A stretch of DNA of 64,000 nucleotides from Prochlorococcus sp. AG-355-P16 (GTDB lineage: Bacteria; Cyanobacteriota; Cyanobacteriia; PCC-6307; Cyanobiaceae): assembly GCA_003278525.1 (NCBI GenBank), contig QCEQ01000001.1:33934-97933 (forward strand). The letters run 5' to 3'. This document shows positions 28,482 through 42,331 of the stretch, piece after piece. The notes under the pieces were generated by a model. That model did not search any database. It was not told where the DNA came from and worked only from the letters and a program-made list of their open reading frames with translations. Each line of letters opens with the position of its first letter. Position 1 is the first letter of the stretch. The translations under genes and the position numbers were made by a program.

Positions 28482-30104
28482 ATGTCAAAGATTAGCAGCA
28501 AAAATATAAAAAGATTAAGTGTTCCTCAGAGCCCTGTAGTACTTGCAATACTAGATGGATGGGGACATCGACATGAAAAATCAGATAATGCTATAAAAAG
28601 TGCCAAGACACCAATCATGGATTCATTGTGGCATGCTTATCCCCATACACTAATAAGTGCTAGTGGATCTGATGTAGGCCTCCCAGATGGTCAAATGGGT
28701 AATTCAGAGGTAGGACATCTTACCATCGGTTCAGGAAGAATAATTCAACAAGAACTTGTACGGATTTCAAATATTGTAAAAAATAATCAACTGGAATTAA
28801 TAAATGAGTTAAAAGAAATGGCGGACTCATTAAAGCGAAATAATTCTACTTTGCATATCACGGGATTATGTTCGGATGGGGGAGTTCATAGCCATATTGA
28901 TCATTTGTTAGGTTTAATAAAATGGGCATCTGAAAATGAAATTAAAAAAGTTGCAATCCACATTATTACTGATGGAAGAGATACTCCTGCAAAAAGTGCC
29001 TCTAAATATCTAAACCAAATAGAATCATGTATAAAAAAATTTAACACAGGCGAAATCGCTTCAATATGCGGCAGATACTGGATAATGGATAGAAATCTTT
29101 TATGGGATAGAACAGAAAAAGCATTTTCTAATTTGACTGATCCAGATGTTCAAATAACAAATATTTCTCCACTTGATTACATAGAAAAAAGTTATGAAAA
29201 AAACATAACTGATGAATTTTTAGAGCCCATACGAATTTCTGACAACTATCTTAAAGATGGGGATAGTTTGATTTGCTTTAACTTTCGTCCAGATAGAGCA
29301 AGACAAATTGTCACATCCCTCTCAATGAAGGAATTTTCAGGCTTTGAAAGGAAAAATTATCCAAATCTAGATATTGTCACTTTTACTCAATATGATCCTA
29401 ACTTTCCCGTTAAAGTAGCGTTTCCTCCTGAATCACTCAATAATTTTATTGGCCAAATAGTTTCAGAAAACGGACTTAAACAATACAGAACCGCAGAGAC
29501 TGAAAAATACCCTCACGTAACATACTTTTTCAATGGAGGAGTTGAAATTCCCTTACCTGGAGAAGAGAGATATTTGATTCCCTCTCCAAGAGTAGCAACT
29601 TATGATATGAAACCCGAAATGTCAGCAGAGGAATTAACTATTAGTTGCTCTAAAGCTATTAAAAGTGGTAACTATGCTTTTGTTGTAATTAATTTTGCTA
29701 ATCCTGATATGGTTGGTCATACAGGTAACATGGATGCAACAATAAAGGCCATTGAAAAAGTAGATGAATGTGTAGGTAAATTAGTTAATGCTACTGGAGA
29801 AATGGGGGGAAGCCTACTTATTACAGCCGATCATGGTAACGCAGAGGTAATGAAAGGACCTGAAGGAGAACCATGGACAGCTCACACAATAAATAAAGTT
29901 CCATTAATTTTGATTGAAGGTGAAAAAAGAAAAATACCAAATATGGGAAATGAAATTAATTTAAGAGACAATGCCGGCTTGGCAGATATTGCTCCAACTT
30001 TATTGCAATTATTAAATCTCCCAATACCTGAGGAAATGACAGGCAAGTCTCTAATTCAAGAAATTGAATTAAAAGGTTATAATAAGGTCGTTCAACACGT
30101 ATAA
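28482..30104 (+). CDS. gpmI: 2,3-bisphosphoglycerate-independent phosphoglycerate mutase
   Basis: 540 aa, the full size of the family. AILDGWGHR near the N-terminus supplies the first metal Asp, the catalytic Ser is in [13 protein letters not shown] (about Ser75), and [11 protein letters not shown] and [13 protein letters not shown] complete the metal site. It interconverts 3- and 2-phosphoglycerate in the cytoplasm, linking carbon fixation to pyruvate formation. The secG gene follows 23 nt downstream. Confidence 0.95.
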   Translation: MSKISSKNIKRLSVPQSPVVLAILDGWGHRHEKSDNAIKSAKTPIMDSLWHAYPHTLISASGSDVGLPDGQMGNSEVGHLTIGSGRIIQQELVRISNIVKNNQLELINELKEMADSLKRNNSTLHITGLCSDGGVHSHIDHLLGLIKWASENEIKKVAIHIITDGRDTPAKSASKYLNQIESCIKKFNTGEIASICGRYWIMDRNLLWDRTEKAFSNLTDPDVQITNISPLDYIEKSYEKNITDEFLEPIRISDNYLKDGDSLICFNFRPDRARQIVTSLSMKEFSGFERKNYPNLDIVTFTQYDPNFPVKVAFPPESLNNFIGQIVSENGLKQYRTAETEKYPHVTYFFNGGVEIPLPGEERYLIPSPRVATYDMKPEMSAEELTISCSKAIKSGNYAFVVINFANPDMVGHTGNMDATIKAIEKVDECVGKLVNATGEMGGSLLITADHGNAEVMKGPEGEPWTAHTINKVPLILIEGEKRKIPNMGNEINLRDNAGLADIAPTLLQLLNLPIPEEMTGKSLIQEIELKGYNKVVQHV

Positions 30105-30127
30105 AGCTAATAAAAGTTTTTTAAGCA

Positions 30128-30355
30128 ATGGTTCAAATTATTAGTTGGATTTGGGTAATTTCTGGAGTTCTTCTTATTCTCTTAGTTTTACTTCACAGTC
30201 CCAAAGGTGATGGGATGGGAGGAATAGCCGCCAGTGGAAGCTCTATGTTCAATAGCGCAAGTAGTGCAGAAGCCTCGCTAAATAAAATAACTTGGACTTT
30301 TTTAATCATATTTTTGTCACTTGCAATTATTCTTAGCGCTGGTTGGATTTCATAA
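30128..30355 (+). CDS. secG: Preprotein translocase subunit SecG
   Basis: 75 aa with two hydrophobic helices (about residues 3-22 and 55-73) joined by the Gly/Ser-rich loop GDGMGGIAASGSSMFNSASSAE, typical of SecG. It forms part of the SecYEG channel used by the many exported proteins in this window. It follows gpmI closely, so probably one transcript, and ends before a terminator shared with groEL. Confidence 0.9.
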   Translation: MVQIISWIWVISGVLLILLVLLHSPKGDGMGGIAASGSSMFNSASSAEASLNKITWTFLIIFLSLAIILSAGWIS

Positions 30356-30365
30356 AAGTTGAATA

Positions 30366-30395
30366 AAAAAAGGACCATTTTGAATGATCCCTTTT
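30366..30395. terminator. Imperfect bidirectional terminator
   Basis: AAAAAGGACCATT pairs with AATGATCCCTTTT, with two mismatches and a short loop, between the convergent secG and groEL genes. A and T runs flank it on both sides. Confidence 0.55.
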
Positions 30396-30421
30396 AAATT
30401 AATTACAAAACTATTGATTAG

Positions 30422-32086
<1,665 letters not shown>

Positions 32087-32110
32087 TTAATAATTTTTGA
32101 AACAAATATT

Positions 32111-32422
32111 TTAGCTTACTACAGCTAAAATATCCTTTTCTGAGAGTAAGACATAATCATCTCCTCCCAATTTAATGTCTGTGCCAGCATATTTGCTGTA
32201 CAAAACTTTATCGCCAATACTCACTTCTGGAGTTTGTCGAGAACCATCGTCATTAAGTTTGCCAGGGCCCACCTGAGCAACTTCTCCAACCTGTGGTTTT
32301 TCTTTAGCTGAATCAGGCAAAAGAATGCCCCCAGCAGTTTTTTCCTCAGATTCGGAAACTTTAATAAATATTCTATCTCCCAGTGGTTTTACTGTAGAGA
32401 CTGTAAGTGAAACAGCTGCCAT
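32111..32422 (-). CDS. groES: Co-chaperonin GroES
   Basis: 103 aa. [38 protein letters not shown] and the closing [15 protein letters not shown] are typical, with the mobile loop in [12 protein letters not shown]. It caps GroEL. First gene of groESL, divergent from atpD across a 219 nt region. I searched that region by eye for a CIRCE element and found none. Confidence 0.97.
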   Translation of the reverse strand: MAAVSLTVSTVKPLGDRIFIKVSESEEKTAGGILLPDSAKEKPQVGEVAQVGPGKLNDDGSRQTPEVSIGDKVLYSKYAGTDIKLGGDDYVLLSEKDILAVVS

Positions 32423-34102
<1,680 letters not shown>

Positions 34103-34146
34103 ATATTTGTATATCTATATATTTAACCTTCAATAATTTTAAATTT

Positions 34147-34551
34147 ATGGCAATTTCTCTAAAAGTTTTAGCTCCTAATAAAAATGTATATCAAGGCGAA
34201 GCTGAAGAAGTAATCCTTCCTAGTACTACTGGTCAACTTGGTATATTACCGGGACACATCTCTTTAGTTACTGCCATAGATATTGGTGTTTTAAGGCTAA
34301 GAATGAATTCCCAGTGGAAATCAATAGCTCTAATGGGAGGCTTCGCTGAAATCGAATCAGATGAAGTCATAGTTTTAGTGAATAATGCTGAAATTGGTTC
34401 TGAAATTAATGTTCAAAATGCTGAACAAGATCTTAAAGAAGCAAAATTAGCAATTAGCAAATTTTCTGAAAATGAAAAAACCCCAGAAAAAATAAAAGCT
34501 TTGAAAGAGATTTCTAAGGCAGAGGCTAGGATTCAAGCTGCAAAGAACTGA
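34147..34551 (+). CDS. atpC: ATP synthase F1 epsilon subunit
   Basis: 134 aa. [20 protein letters not shown] and [21 protein letters not shown] are the beta-sandwich signature. A C-terminal helical region follows (about residues 88-134). It regulates rotation and inhibits ATP hydrolysis. It lies 44 nt after atpD, forming the usual cyanobacterial beta-epsilon operon, and ends 3 nt before the convergent ycf65-like gene. Confidence 0.95.
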   Translation: MAISLKVLAPNKNVYQGEAEEVILPSTTGQLGILPGHISLVTAIDIGVLRLRMNSQWKSIALMGGFAEIESDEVIVLVNNAEIGSEINVQNAEQDLKEAKLAISKFSENEKTPEKIKALKEISKAEARIQAAKN

Positions 34552-34554
34552 TAT

Positions 34555-35031
34555 TTAAGCGGTTCCACAAAAAGTTACTTCTGGAAACTTTAATTTGGCT
34601 TCTTCCAATTTTTTTGTTTTACCTTCTTCCTGCCAATAATTTATTACTTCAGTAGCTTTATTCAATATTTCTACTCTTTCGTTATCCGTAATCCAACCTT
34701 TATTTTCAAGCTCACTTTTTAATTTTTCCCAAGCATCATCCCTCGGCCAAAAATAGTAAGCAGTAAGAGGGCTTGGACCTCCACCTACTATTTGATCGAC
34801 TGCTAAAGCAACATTATCAGGCAACCACAATACTTTTATTATAAACCTTCCTTCGTCAGGTTTTGGTGTATAACCAGTAGGAACTCCATCCTCATCAATT
34901 GTGGCTGATGCTAATACAGCTGTAGCTCCCATCATTCCTGAATTTGGAGAGGAATTTCTAGAATTTGGGGCATTACTGTTTTTTTCTTTTTTTTCTATTG
35001 AATTTTGATTTGACTTATCTGATGAGGTCAT
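34555..35031 (-). CDS. Ycf65/PSRP-3-like small ribosomal protein
   Basis: 158 aa. [20 protein letters not shown], then [20 protein letters not shown] and [17 protein letters not shown] match plastid-specific ribosomal protein 3 (Ycf65) of cyanobacteria and plastids. The first ~55 residues are a Ser/Asn-rich, low-complexity extension longer than in most relatives. It is a small-subunit ribosome component. Convergent with atpC. Confidence 0.88.
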   Translation of the reverse strand: MTSSDKSNQNSIEKKEKNSNAPNSRNSSPNSGMMGATAVLASATIDEDGVPTGYTPKPDEGRFIIKVLWLPDNVALAVDQIVGGGPSPLTAYYFWPRDDAWEKLKSELENKGWITDNERVEILNKATEVINYWQEEGKTKKLEEAKLKFPEVTFCGTA

Positions 35032-35137
35032 TCATTTATTTATGTTTAATAAATAATTTATCAGTTGATGGTCACATTTTGATTGATTTACTCAAAATTT
35101 CTTGATTTTAGTTATTGATAGCTTCTTAACAGGAATT

Positions 35138-35296
35138 TTATCTATCATGAGATACTTCATAAAAGTCATAAATAGTAGCTTCCAATGAATCCCAAAGATC
35201 TTTAGGGATATCGTTTTCTTCTGCGAACATTCCAAGCTGACTAGCTAAGCTTCTTGCTTGAGAGAGTTTCGAATCATATGAATCTGATTTATTCAT
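35138..35296 (-). CDS. Small acidic protein, 52 aa
   Basis: Starts MNKSDSYDSKLSQARSLASQ. Acidic and helical, with AEENDIPKDLWDSLEATIYD near the end. It lies between pepP and ycf65 on the same strand. Composition and ATG start suggest a real picocyanobacterial microprotein. Function unknown. Confidence 0.5.
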   Translation of the reverse strand: MNKSDSYDSKLSQARSLASQLGMFAEENDIPKDLWDSLEATIYDFYEVSHDR

Positions 35297-35349
35297 TTTT
35301 GAGCTTTAAACTTAATAAAAATAGATCTATTAACTAGATAAGTCAAATT

Positions 35350-36675
35350 TTAAAATTCTAAATCAGAGATTTCTTTTAGTGCAGCAATACTTAAAATTTC
35401 TGGGTTTGTATCTGTGACTAAAATATCATCTTCTATCCTAATCCCTATGCCTTTCCATTTCTCATCAATGACGGGTTGTCCCTGAGGGACTGGAATCCTA
35501 TCACTAATATAGATCCCTGGTTCCACCGTAAGAATCATTCCATTCTGTAATGGCACTTCATAGTCGCCCATTCTGTATGCTCCAACATCATGAACATCTA
35601 AGCCGAGCCAATGTCCAGTTCTATGCATATAAAGATGTTTATAAGATTGATTCTCAATGATCTCATCAGTGCTGCCCGACAATAAACCAATTTCTTTTAA
35701 TCCTTCTATCAAAATCTTTAAGGCAACATTATGAACAGCATTAGAATTTGAACCTTTTACTGCACTTTTAATAGCATTTTTCTGCGCACTCAACACAATT
35801 TCATAGATAATTTTTTGCTCACTAGAAAATTTACCACCTATTGGAATAGTTCTAGTTATGTCTCCATTGTAATAATCAGTTAGTGAGCAGCCAGCATCCA
35901 CTAATAATAAATCTTCCTTTTTCAAGGGTGAGTTATTTGAAGTGTAATGTAAAATGCATGCATTATCACCTGAAGCAACAATAGAGTTATAAGCTGGTCC
36001 TCTCGCCCCTTTTTCCAAAAAGAAACCCTCCAGAAGACCCTGAATTTGTCTTTCATTTTTCTTTGATGTGATAGATTCTCTAACTAGTTCATGAGCTTCG
36101 GCTGAAATTTGTATAGCCTCTCTCATTCTGTTAATTTCGAAATCACTTTTAATTAATCTCATCTCATTTAAATAATTTTCAGGAGATTTTATTGAATTTG
36201 CACCAATCCCTGATCTTGATCTATTTTCAAGTTGCTGTGAAAAAATCTCGAGTACTATTTTCTCAATTAATGGATACTTACCTATTGAAAAAACAAGTTC
36301 ATCGGATCCATTAATATAACCTGGAAGTAAATCTCTTAGTTCGGTTATTGAGTGAGCCTTATCAGCCTTAAACTCTTTTTCTGCGCCTTCTAAACCCCAT
36401 CTAAAGCCATGCCAGACTTCACTTATAACATCTTTGGGAGCGACAAACATAATAAATCTCTCTCCCCTGGGCTTATGCGACAAGAAAAGAGCAATTGCAT
36501 CCGGCTCATCGAAACCAGTTAAGTACCAAAAATTACTATCTTGTCTAAAAGGGTATTCACAATCGGCATGATGCTTTACAAGATTAGCTCCAGGGATAAT
36601 GGCAGCTTTTCCATCTAATTTATTAAGGAAAATTTCTCTTCTCTCTTCAAAAACTTTATGGTTAGTTTCAAACAT
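35350..36675 (-). CDS. pepP: Xaa-Pro aminopeptidase (M24)
   Basis: 441 aa, the usual size for aminopeptidase P. The N-terminal domain ends near residue 165. The catalytic pita-bread domain shows the metal ligands in order: LLVDAGCSLTDYYNGDITR (two Asp), HRTGHWLGLDVHDVG (His), ILTVEPGIYI (Glu) and GIRIEDDILVT (Glu). It releases N-terminal residues next to proline in the cytoplasm. Monocistronic as far as can be seen. Confidence 0.92.
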   Translation of the reverse strand: MFETNHKVFEERREIFLNKLDGKAAIIPGANLVKHHADCEYPFRQDSNFWYLTGFDEPDAIALFLSHKPRGERFIMFVAPKDVISEVWHGFRWGLEGAEKEFKADKAHSITELRDLLPGYINGSDELVFSIGKYPLIEKIVLEIFSQQLENRSRSGIGANSIKSPENYLNEMRLIKSDFEINRMREAIQISAEAHELVRESITSKKNERQIQGLLEGFFLEKGARGPAYNSIVASGDNACILHYTSNNSPLKKEDLLLVDAGCSLTDYYNGDITRTIPIGGKFSSEQKIIYEIVLSAQKNAIKSAVKGSNSNAVHNVALKILIEGLKEIGLLSGSTDEIIENQSYKHLYMHRTGHWLGLDVHDVGAYRMGDYEVPLQNGMILTVEPGIYISDRIPVPQGQPVIDEKWKGIGIRIEDDILVTDTNPEILSIAALKEISDLEF

Positions 36676-36748
36676 GAATTGTGTATTGGCGTGTTTTAAA
36701 AAAAAATGGAAGAATAAATTAAACGGATTTAGTACCTAATCTAGTTTA

Positions 36749-37741
36749 ATGGAACCAAGTGTTTACGGTTTAATTTTTCTAATATCGATTATTTTAATTG
36801 GATCTGCATGTTGTTCGGGAGTAGAAGCAGCTTTTTTAGCTGTAAATTCAATAAGAATTTTGGAAATTGCATCAAAACAAAAGCCAAAAAGTTCTGCAAA
36901 TCAACTTCTAAAACTTAGAAAACATCTTGGACGGACACTAACTGTAATTACTATTACTAATAATGGATTTAATATAATTGGAAGTCTTATTTTAGGAGTT
37001 TACGGAGCAATGGTAATTAATAATAATTTTGGTTTAACCCTTTTTTCAATAGCTTTTTACATACTAGTTGTTTTAGTAGGAGAAGTACTACCCAAAGCTC
37101 TTGGCACAAGATTTTCAGTTCAAATAGCATTATTATCGGTTCCTATCTTGAGAATATTAAATAACTTAATGAGACCATTTTTGATATTAATTGAACAGAT
37201 ATTTCCAGTCATTACAGCAGAAAACGAAATTTCAACTGATGAAGAAGAAATTAGACAAATGGCAAAAATTGGGAGTCAGAAAGGTTTTATAGAAGCTGAT
37301 GAGGCAGCAATGATATTTAAAGTTTTTCAATTAAATGATTTAAAAGCTAAAGACTTAATGACTCCTAGGGTATCGGCACCTTGTCTTGATGGGTCTTCAA
37401 ATCTTGATGAAATTTCAAAACTTATAATGTCTGACAGCTCTCCATGGTGGGTTATTTTGGGAGATAAAGTTGACAAAATACAAGGGGTAGTAAAGCGTGA
37501 AAAAATGTTGTCAGAATTAATTAATGGGCAAAATAAAAAACTATTATCAGAAATTTGCGAACCTGTGGACTACATTCCCGAAATGATTAAAGCAGATCAA
37601 TTATTAACTAAATTTGACAAGAATCATAAAGGAGTAAAAGTAGTAGTAGATGAATTCGGGGGATTCGTGGGAATTATTGGTGCAGAAGCTGTGTTATCTG
37701 TATTAGCCGGTTGGTGGAAAATAAATCATGAAACAATTTAA
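36749..37741 (+). CDS. CNNM/CorC-type membrane protein (DUF21 plus CBS pair), 330 aa
   Basis: Three to four membrane helices in residues 5-155 (SACCSGVEAAFLAVNSIRIL, then TVITITNNGFNIIGSLILGV and YILVVLVGEVLPKALGTRF) form a DUF21/CNNM domain. STDEEEIRQMAKIGSQKGFI and LKAKDLMTPR lead into two CBS-like modules to the C-terminus. These proteins are usually annotated as haemolysin-like and are implicated in Mg/Co ion transport. It overlaps the next gene by 14 nt. Confidence 0.85.
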   Translation: MEPSVYGLIFLISIILIGSACCSGVEAAFLAVNSIRILEIASKQKPKSSANQLLKLRKHLGRTLTVITITNNGFNIIGSLILGVYGAMVINNNFGLTLFSIAFYILVVLVGEVLPKALGTRFSVQIALLSVPILRILNNLMRPFLILIEQIFPVITAENEISTDEEEIRQMAKIGSQKGFIEADEAAMIFKVFQLNDLKAKDLMTPRVSAPCLDGSSNLDEISKLIMSDSSPWWVILGDKVDKIQGVVKREKMLSELINGQNKKLLSEICEPVDYIPEMIKADQLLTKFDKNHKGVKVVVDEFGGFVGIIGAEAVLSVLAGWWKINHETI

Positions 37742-38969
37742 AATTAAAGAAAATTATTTACTTTTAAAAAAATGGTGGGAGACTATTGATCTTACCAATT
37801 ATGAAAAAAGTTTTCATAATAGAGAAATAATTGCTTTTAATCAACAACTTTTAAGACTCAAAGAAAAAAAAATAAGAATTGGCACATATGGTAAATCAGG
37901 AGTTGGAAAATCTTCTGTTTTAAATTCTTTATTAAATAAAGACATATTTAAAACAGATATTATTAATGGGACTACAAAAGAAATACAATCGGAAACTTTG
38001 ACTCTAAAAGATCAAACAATCAATAGTTTAGAGTTGCTAGATTCTCCAGGATTTGATTTCTGCAATATTAAATTCCCAGATAAAGTTTACTCTTGTATAA
38101 ATCATTCAGACCTTATTTTATTTATAGTTTCGGGAGATTTAAATAGAAATGAATTAAGAGAAATTGGCTCTTTTATAAAAGACGGGAAAAAAATTATTGT
38201 GATTTTAAACAAAATCGATCAATTTAATAAAAATGAATTAAAAGAAATAATTGAAAATATAAAGTTTAAGCTTCCAAAAGATTTAAATATTCCAATAATT
38301 ATTAATAATGAAAATAATCTAAAAAATTACATAACAAAATTAATAAATCAATATGGTGAGATACTGTTAACACTAAATTCTATTCAATTAGCTGACAAAT
38401 TATTTCTGCGAATAAAAGAGCAAAGATTGAAAAGAAGGCAGAAATTAGCTCAATCAACTATAGGTAAATTTTCGACTATAAAGGCATCCGCAGTAGCTTT
38501 TAATCCTTTTATTTTATTTGATGTTGCTGGTAGTTTCGCACTAGATACCGCATTGATTAGCGAATTAAGTAAGATTTATGGCTTAAAGTTGAAAGGTGAA
38601 TCTACAAGAAAAATATTTAAAAATATATCAATTAATAATTTATGTTTGGGAGTCACGCAAGTGGGCATCAATACCTCTTTCAACCTTATTAAGAAAGTAA
38701 TTCTATTAGCAGCACCTTTTACCAACGGAATTTCATTATTACCCTATGGACCAATAGCAATTATTCAAGCAGCAATTGCAGTGCACTCTACAAAAATTCT
38801 AGGGAAATTAGCAGCAAAAGAGATATTCATAAGAAGCAAAGCTTCTTTTATAGATCCCGCTATTACGATCAAAAATATGACTTTAAATGACCCAGAAATT
38901 TTTAACCACATAAATATTTATTTTTCAAATAGAAATTTAAATAATAAATTTATTAGCATTCTGCCTTAA
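37728..38969 (+). CDS. Era-like GTPase with hydrophobic C-terminal domain, 413 aa
   Basis: G1 is GTYGKSGVGKSSVLNSLL (about residue 58), G3 is LLDSPGFDF, G4 is VILNKIDQF. Residues about 240-370 contain several hydrophobic stretches (SAVAFNPFILFDVAGSFALD, ILLAAPFTNGISLLPYGPIA), like the DUF697 membrane-associated GTPases of cyanobacteria. Its function is unknown; it may act at the membrane. It overlaps the CNNM gene by 14 nt and precedes nadD by 7 nt, so four genes probably form one operon. Confidence 0.8.
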   Translation: MKQFKIKENYLLLKKWWETIDLTNYEKSFHNREIIAFNQQLLRLKEKKIRIGTYGKSGVGKSSVLNSLLNKDIFKTDIINGTTKEIQSETLTLKDQTINSLELLDSPGFDFCNIKFPDKVYSCINHSDLILFIVSGDLNRNELREIGSFIKDGKKIIVILNKIDQFNKNELKEIIENIKFKLPKDLNIPIIINNENNLKNYITKLINQYGEILLTLNSIQLADKLFLRIKEQRLKRRQKLAQSTIGKFSTIKASAVAFNPFILFDVAGSFALDTALISELSKIYGLKLKGESTRKIFKNISINNLCLGVTQVGINTSFNLIKKVILLAAPFTNGISLLPYGPIAIIQAAIAVHSTKILGKLAAKEIFIRSKASFIDPAITIKNMTLNDPEIFNHINIYFSNRNLNNKFISILP

Positions 38970-38976
38970 AACTTTA

Positions 38977-39555
38977 ATGGGAAAAAACATTGCATTATTT
39001 GGTACCAGTGCAGATCCACCTACCATTGGACATAAAAAAATACTTGAAGAATTATCCAAAATATATGCTTTTACAATTAGTTATGTTAGTAACAACCCTA
39101 AAAAAAATCACAAAGAGGATATCTCAATTCGTAGCCATTTATTAAAAACTCTCATTGAAGATTTAGATAATCCTAAAATTTTATTTAATCAAAGTGTTAG
39201 TAGCCAATGGGCAGTAGAGTCAATTAAAAAATGTAAAAGAATTTATAAATTAAATAATTTAGATTTTGTTATTGGGAGCGATTTAATTAAAGATATTATT
39301 TACTGGAAAAATTTTGATAAAATTGTTGATGAGGTTAGTTTTTTAGTAATTTCAAGAGAGGGATATCCTGTTGAATCAAATACTCTTAAAATGTTAGAAA
39401 CTTATAAAGTGAAATTTAAGATTTCAACTATAAAAATCCCAAATATTTCAAGTTCTAATCTCAGGTCAAATTTTAATTATTCTAATTTACCAACTTCATT
39501 AATTGATATTGTTAAAAAGAATAATTTATATGAATCCATTAAATTAGTTGAATGA
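38977..39555 (+). CDS. nadD: Nicotinate-nucleotide adenylyltransferase
   Basis: 192 aa. IALFGTSADPPTIGHKKILE holds the (T/H)xGH nucleotidyltransferase motif. DFVIGSDLIKDIIYWKNFD and NISSSNLRSNF are the other conserved segments. It adenylates nicotinate mononucleotide in NAD synthesis. It overlaps nadE by 4 nt (ATGA), so two consecutive steps of one pathway are translationally coupled. Confidence 0.9.
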   Translation: MGKNIALFGTSADPPTIGHKKILEELSKIYAFTISYVSNNPKKNHKEDISIRSHLLKTLIEDLDNPKILFNQSVSSQWAVESIKKCKRIYKLNNLDFVIGSDLIKDIIYWKNFDKIVDEVSFLVISREGYPVESNTLKMLETYKVKFKISTIKIPNISSSNLRSNFNYSNLPTSLIDIVKKNNLYESIKLVE

Positions 39556-41249
39556 AGTTTTTACTTGCTCAAATTAATCCAGTTGTTGGTGATTTAGAGG
39601 GTAATGCAAAAAAAATACTTTGTACTGCTTCGAAAGCTGGCTCAACTTCTGCTGATTTAGTTCTTACTCCAGAATTATCACTATGGGGTTATCCAGCAAA
39701 CGACCTACTTCTAAAAAAAAATTTAGTCAAAAATCAATATCAAATTCTTGACCAATTAGCCTTAGATATTAAAAAAAAATATGGAAACTTGAGTATCACA
39801 GTGGGGATAGCTGAGATAATAAATGATTCTTTTTTCCCAAATCTTTATAATTCTATTGCAATGCTTGAACGCGGTGAGTGGAAAATAATTGCTCGTAAAA
39901 TTATTCTTCCCACCTATGAAGTATTTGATGAAAAAAGATACTTTAGATCAGAAGAAAAAGTTTCCGTATTAACAAAAGAAATTAATAATAAAACTTGGCG
40001 AATTGGCCTCACTATATGTGAGGATTTATGGGTCAACAAAAATATAGAGGGTAGAGGGATTCATAAAAAGAATCCTATTTTTGATTTAAAGAAAAAAAAA
40101 GTTGATATCTTAGTGAACTTATCGGCCTCCCCATATACCTTCAAAAAGTTAGAAATAAGATCCAAAGTTTCCAGTTTTGCTGCTCAATATCTTCAAGTAC
40201 CGCTAATATATGTAAACCAGATTGGAGCAAATGATAATTTAATTTTTGATGGAAATAGTTTTATTTTAGATAAGAATGGATCTAAAATTAAGCAATTAAA
40301 ATCTTTTTCAGAAGACCTCTCCATCTGGGACATTGAGCAAACAAAACCTCAAAAAAATAAATTTGAAAAATCTGAAATGTCATCAATTTTTGATGCATTA
40401 GTCCTTGGTGTTAGAGATTATGCTAAAAAATGCAGTTTTAAAACAGCTTTAATTGGACTAAGTGGTGGCATTGATTCAGCACTAGTCTCAGCAATTGCGA
40501 CAGCTGCTCTTGGCAGTAATAATGTTTATTGCGTCTCAATGCCATCTAAGTGGAGTTCATCTCATTCAAAGAGTGATGCGAAAGATTTAGCTAGAAGATT
40601 GAAAATAAATTTTAAAAGTATCCCAATTGCAAACTTGATGAGCTCTTTTGAAGAATCTTTTATAAAAACGATATCTTTTGAAATGGCTGAAATAACCAAT
40701 CAAAATATTCAATCAAGGATCAGAGGAACGCTTCTAATGGCTTTAGCAAATCAAGAAAAGCATTTATTACTTTCAACAGGAAATAAATCGGAGCTAGCTG
40801 TAGGATATTGCACACTATATGGGGATATGAATGGGGGATTATCGGTTATTGGGGATTTATATAAAACTAATGTTTTTAAATTATGCAACTGGCTTGATAG
40901 TGAAGATTCAATTAATCATAGAAAGTCATATATGTTAGATACTAATGTAGATATAATTGGAGAAAATATACGTATGAAAGCCCCAAGTGCCGAATTAGGT
41001 CCTGATCAATTAGATACAGATTCTCTCCCACCTTATTCTGTTTTAGATAATATCCTTAAAGGAATTATTGAAGAGAAAAAAGATGTAAAGCAACTAGAAG
41101 AAGATGGTTATAAAAAAGAATTAATTTTAAAAATAATCTCACTCATAAAAAAAGCGGAATTTAAAAGAAAGCAAGCTCCCCTTATCCTGAAACTGAGCAG
41201 TCAATCATTAGGAAGCGACTGGAGAGTTCCAATAGCAATATCTTATTAA
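39552..41249 (+). CDS. nadE: NAD+ synthase, glutamine-hydrolysing
   Basis: 565 aa. The N-terminal nitrilase-type amidase domain has the catalytic triad Glu41 (LTPELSLWGYP), Lys116 (ARKIILPTYEVFDEKRYF) and Cys156 (LTICEDLW). The C-terminal synthase domain has the PP-loop SGGIDS at residues 304-309. It converts deamido-NAD to NAD using ammonia from glutamine. Its last codons overlap the convergent DUF3326-like gene by 4 nt. Confidence 0.95.
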   Translation: MKFLLAQINPVVGDLEGNAKKILCTASKAGSTSADLVLTPELSLWGYPANDLLLKKNLVKNQYQILDQLALDIKKKYGNLSITVGIAEIINDSFFPNLYNSIAMLERGEWKIIARKIILPTYEVFDEKRYFRSEEKVSVLTKEINNKTWRIGLTICEDLWVNKNIEGRGIHKKNPIFDLKKKKVDILVNLSASPYTFKKLEIRSKVSSFAAQYLQVPLIYVNQIGANDNLIFDGNSFILDKNGSKIKQLKSFSEDLSIWDIEQTKPQKNKFEKSEMSSIFDALVLGVRDYAKKCSFKTALIGLSGGIDSALVSAIATAALGSNNVYCVSMPSKWSSSHSKSDAKDLARRLKINFKSIPIANLMSSFEESFIKTISFEMAEITNQNIQSRIRGTLLMALANQEKHLLLSTGNKSELAVGYCTLYGDMNGGLSVIGDLYKTNVFKLCNWLDSEDSINHRKSYMLDTNVDIIGENIRMKAPSAELGPDQLDTDSLPPYSVLDNILKGIIEEKKDVKQLEEDGYKKELILKIISLIKKAEFKRKQAPLILKLSSQSLGSDWRVPIAISY

Positions 41250-42304
41250 TCGCTAAAAGTACATTTTTGGATTTTTTTTAAAGGCCGTTTAATTGACTTA
41301 AGGTTGATACCTTTTTTGATGGCAAGAATTATGCCTGCAGCTTCTAAATAATTATCCACTTCAAAAAGATTGGGATAATCATAAAACTTATTTGTCACTT
41401 TTAATGTATTTTGATTTTTTACAGAAATAATATTTAAACCTTTTTCAATCCCTGCTAACACTGCTTCTCCACCTAGTGCCCCATTAGGAACAACAATAGA
41501 TTCAATCTGATCAGGGTGTATTGTTATTGATTCATTTTTAGCGGGCAATTCAACAATGTCAGGTGCATTGCTTAACCCAATGAGTACTGATGGTAAAAAG
41601 GTGTATCCTATTTCCTCTGCAGCTGCACGAGGATCTAAATTTTCATTCAATTCAATTGGATTTAAAGCAGGAGCGTGAGCACAGGGAACTTTTAAATATT
41701 TGCTAATTAAATGACTTATAACTGCTTCGACTCCAGAAATAGGATCAACCCCTTTCCCCTCTCGATAGATATTTGTTTCTAGAGAATCTGCATCATCTGG
41801 AAATTTTGCCACAATTGCTATTGCCGTGACTCCTTTTTCTATTAAACATTTTCCAGCATCAATTAGAGTATCAGGATTTTCAATTGTGCCACCACTGATT
41901 TTTGAAGAATCAGGATCAATAACTATGTTTAATGGCTTTTTTGTAATCACATAAGAATGAATATTAATACCTAAAGTAGAAACACATGCATCAGCAACTT
42001 GTAAATGTCTCACTAATATTTCTTTCTCAATGGCTGAATCAAAAATTATTCCAATTTTCTGTTGCTTTACCCTTTTTAAAGCGATTTCTCCTTTAGCAAG
42101 TCGGTCTAAACTATAACCCTCAACATAAAAAATATTTTTATCTTTTTCAGAAAGAGTGCCGCCATTCATAACATTTGGATGAGTAATTAAACATCCACTT
42201 GCCGATGCTAATAATTTAGCGGTTGGAAGTGCATCCCCAGCAAAACCTCCTACTTCACAACCAATGCCCGTTGGGACAATAAATATTGTTGGTGAATTTT
42301 CCAT
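41246..42304 (-). CDS. DUF3326-like protein, 352 aa
   Basis: Starts with IFIVPTGIGCEVGGFAGDAL and contains LITHPNVMNGGTLSEKD and VPCAHAPALNPIELNENLDP, features I associate with the cyanobacterial/plant family DUF3326. Gly-rich loops suggest a Rossmann-like nucleotide fold, but no cofactor motif is certain. Cytoplasmic, function unknown. It heads no operon I can see, though the 63 aa and ferredoxin genes lie just upstream on the same strand. Confidence 0.75.
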   Translation of the reverse strand: MENSPTIFIVPTGIGCEVGGFAGDALPTAKLLASASGCLITHPNVMNGGTLSEKDKNIFYVEGYSLDRLAKGEIALKRVKQQKIGIIFDSAIEKEILVRHLQVADACVSTLGINIHSYVITKKPLNIVIDPDSSKISGGTIENPDTLIDAGKCLIEKGVTAIAIVAKFPDDADSLETNIYREGKGVDPISGVEAVISHLISKYLKVPCAHAPALNPIELNENLDPRAAAEEIGYTFLPSVLIGLSNAPDIVELPAKNESITIHPDQIESIVVPNGALGGEAVLAGIEKGLNIISVKNQNTLKVTNKFYDYPNLFEVDNYLEAAGIILAIKKGINLKSIKRPLKKIQKCTFSD

Positions 42305-42331
42305 TATTAAAAATATTTCACTTTATATTTT